Source: Streptomyces sp. NRRL B-1347 (GTDB taxonomy: Bacteria; Actinomycetota; Actinomycetes; Streptomycetales; Streptomycetaceae). From it: 43,293 nucleotides of DNA. Position numbers and translations under genes: made by a program. Below are positions 42,177-43,293 of this stretch, piece after piece; the stretch's first letter is position 1; each line of letters begins with the position of its first letter. The notes below the pieces were generated by a model. The model was not told the DNA's origin. It ran no database searches and saw nothing but the letters and a program-made list of their open reading frames with translations. The stretch covers positions 1 through 43,293 of the forward strand of contig NZ_JOJM01000067.1 of NCBI RefSeq assembly GCF_000720325.1, read 5' to 3'.

Positions 42177-42887
42177 ATGACCAGTACGGTCCCCGCGCTC
42201 GGTACCCGAACGGCCGAAGGCTCCGCCCTGCAGGCCGTTCTCCTCGACATGGACGGAACGCTCGTCGACACCGAGGGCTTCTGGTGGGACGCCGAGGTCG
42301 AGGTGTTCGCCGCGCTCGGCCACTCGCTCGACGAGGCCTGGCGCGACGTCGTCGTCGGCGGCCCCATGTCCCGCAGCGCGGGCTTCCTCATCGAGGCCAC
42401 CGGCGCCGACATCACCCTCGACGAGCTGACGGTCCTGCTCAACGACGGCTTCGAGGACCGCATCAGCCGCGCCCTGCCGCTGATGCCCGGCGCCGCCAGA
42501 CTCCTCGCCGAGCTCTCCGCCCACGAGGTGCCGATGGCCCTGGTCTCCGCCTCGCACCGGCGCATCATCGACCGCGTCCTCGGCTCCATCGGCGCCCACC
42601 ACTTCGCGCTGACCGTCGCGGGCGACGAGGTGGCCCGCACCAAGCCGCACCCCGACCCGTATCTGCTCGCCGCGTCCGGCCTCGGCGCCGACCCGGCCCG
42701 CTGCGCGGTCATCGAGGACACCGCGACCGGCGTGGCCGCCGCCGAGGCCGCGGGCTGCCGCGTGGTGGCCGTGCCGTCCGTGGCCCCCATAGGCCCGGCC
42801 GCGGGCCGGACCGTCGTACCCTCTCTCGAACACGTCGACCTGTCGTTCCTGCACGGCCTGATGAGCACGCCTGCGGCGCGCAACTGA
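42177..42887 (+). CDS. HAD-family phosphatase (beta-phosphoglucomutase-like)
   Basis: A 236-residue haloacid-dehalogenase-superfamily hydrolase with a C1 helical cap. The nucleophile motif is LLDMDGTLVDTEG (Asp24, Asp26); motif II is ALVSASHRR; motif III Lys lies in RTKPHPDPYL; motif IV is AVIEDTATGVAAA. It resembles sugar-phosphate phosphatases and beta-phosphoglucomutases; its substrate is unknown. ATG 42177 is chosen for the ggaggt Shine-Dalgarno at 42165-42170, 6 bases before it. A frame open further upstream overlaps metH and is not real. It may be an end-of-operon partner of metH or its own unit. Confidence 0.9.
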   Translation: MTSTVPALGTRTAEGSALQAVLLDMDGTLVDTEGFWWDAEVEVFAALGHSLDEAWRDVVVGGPMSRSAGFLIEATGADITLDELTVLLNDGFEDRISRALPLMPGAARLLAELSAHEVPMALVSASHRRIIDRVLGSIGAHHFALTVAGDEVARTKPHPDPYLLAASGLGADPARCAVIEDTATGVAAAEAAGCRVVAVPSVAPIGPAAGRTVVPSLEHVDLSFLHGLMSTPAARN

Positions 42888-43195
42888 GCGCCCGGGGCGC
42901 TCCGGCACCCGGCGCCCGACCGCCTCCGGGGTTGTGGGGAACCAGCCAACCACCTGCCCATGGCCGAAAAGCCCAGACAGCGCGCCCAGTTGAAAGTGTG
43001 ACCTTTCCCACTGGGAAGAGGGTCGACAGCTGCGAGCACTTGTGCAGGTGGGGTGGTGCGCCCCGGTTGAGGCATGTCCTTGTGTCCTGATTGGACCGGC
43101 GGTGCACGAAACCTTCCGGTGTCGGGTTATCGGTGCGTCCACGCCCGGTATCCCTGCGTGATGGCAGCCCAACTCCGGTCTCCGTCAACGCTCCT
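42888..43195. other. Non-coding stretch before the insertion sequence
   Basis: About 308 bp with no convincing gene. It is less GC-biased than the coding regions. A palindrome, ttccc-act-gggaa (43005-43017), follows ttgaaa (42990-42995), which looks like promoter or operator DNA for a plus-strand gene now cut off by the insertion sequence. A short open frame from 43074 runs into the insertion sequence, but its codon use does not look like a real gene. Confidence 0.5.
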
Positions 43196-43293
43196 AGGGC
43201 CTGTATCGAGTCGTGATCAAGGATTGGTTCGTGTGAGGTCGTTGATCCAGATCATGGAGGCGCGGAGATGGAGTCCGGCGAGGTAGCTCTGCG
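43193..43293 (-). mobile_element. End of an insertion sequence (IS5-like), cut by the contig end
   Basis: The minus strand from the contig end encodes QSYLAGLHLRASMIWINDL then a stop at 43217-43219, which resembles the C terminus of IS5-superfamily transposases (SYLAGLHL-type ending). About 20 bp later comes gggcctgtatcgagtcgtga preceded by cta, a likely terminal repeat with its target-site side. Only ~100 bp are present. Contigs often break at such repeats. Confidence 0.6.
43217..43293 (-). CDS. Transposase C-terminal fragment (partial at contig end)
   Basis: The last 24 residues of a transposase, ending in NDLTRTNP and TGA. The rest lies outside the window. The family call (IS5-like) is made from the hydrophobic SYLAGLHL...MIW pattern only and is tentative. 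The stop codon lies inside or next to the putative terminal repeat, as in many compact insertion sequences. Confidence 0.55.
   Translation of the reverse strand, partial: QSYLAGLHLRASMIWINDLTRTNP

Noticed and set aside
43074..43286. A 70-residue open frame at the window end
   Set aside because: It runs across the insertion-sequence boundary, has weak start signals and no family resemblance.

Overview
The window is high-GC actinobacterial DNA and is almost certainly from Streptomyces. It carries a chaplin pair (chpH, chpC), the mycothiol gene mshC with its usual actinobacterial neighbours, a glycerol operon with an IclR-type regulator (gylR-glpF-glpK-glpD), an adjacent divergent cobalamin-dependent methionine synthase, and two well-known kinds of Streptomyces intergenic repeat. 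Gene order from chpH/chpC through mshC, the PAC2 protein, the gyl genes and metH matches what I recall of the S. coelicolor SCO1657-SCO1675 neighbourhood. That synteny is from memory and was not searched. Both ends look like draft-contig ends: the first 39 bases are sequencing adapter and the last ~100 bases are the end of an insertion sequence.

Region 1 (1-9620): a ychJ fragment cut by the contig end; a 952-residue fusion of a catalase-like haem domain with a cyclooxygenase/alpha-dioxygenase-like domain, probably an oxylipin enzyme; a convergent thiamine-diphosphate enzyme; tRNA-Leu(GAG) with a clear terminator; an M20 metallopeptidase; chpH; and a two-domain chpC with a collagen-like Gly-X-Pro stalk and a sortase signal. 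A 60-bp perfect palindrome separates chpC from a small DUF5703-like gene. A conserved acidic protein of unknown function follows.

Region 2 (9621-19951): an aldo/keto reductase translationally coupled to a RecD2-like protein whose Walker A and B motifs are eroded; an LLM-family oxidoreductase with a promoter/operator in front; a ferritin-like protein; CorA; and then the conserved series phosphatase - DUF3090 - SCO1664-type kinase-like protein - mshC.

Region 3 (19952-24934): the most unusual segment. A leaderless-for-secretion subtilisin-family protease and a prion-like glutamine-rich protein form a two-gene operon and share the same ~50-residue C-terminal domain. They lie between mshC and the PAC2/ParJ-like gene, which I recall as neighbours in S. 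coelicolor, and short tandem repeats start at the stop codon on both sides. A FadR-type regulator with an operator-like palindrome follows.

Region 4 (25049-32881): methylthioadenosine salvage. A nucleoside phosphorylase, an MTA/SAH-deaminase-like amidohydrolase, a sulfite-oxidase-like molybdoenzyme and a flavin reductase form one overlapping minus-strand operon. mtnA is divergent from it and mtnD-mtnC-mtnB form an overlapping minus-strand operon. No mtnK or mtnN is present, which points to a deaminate-then-phosphorolyse route (MTA to MTI to MTR-1-P). An LLM monooxygenase lies upstream of mtnD.

Region 5 (32882-43293): the gyl operon with gylR upstream. A repeated operator sequence occurs in front of both glpF and gylR with the same spacing to a -10-like hexamer. 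metH, a HAD phosphatase and the insertion-sequence end complete the window.
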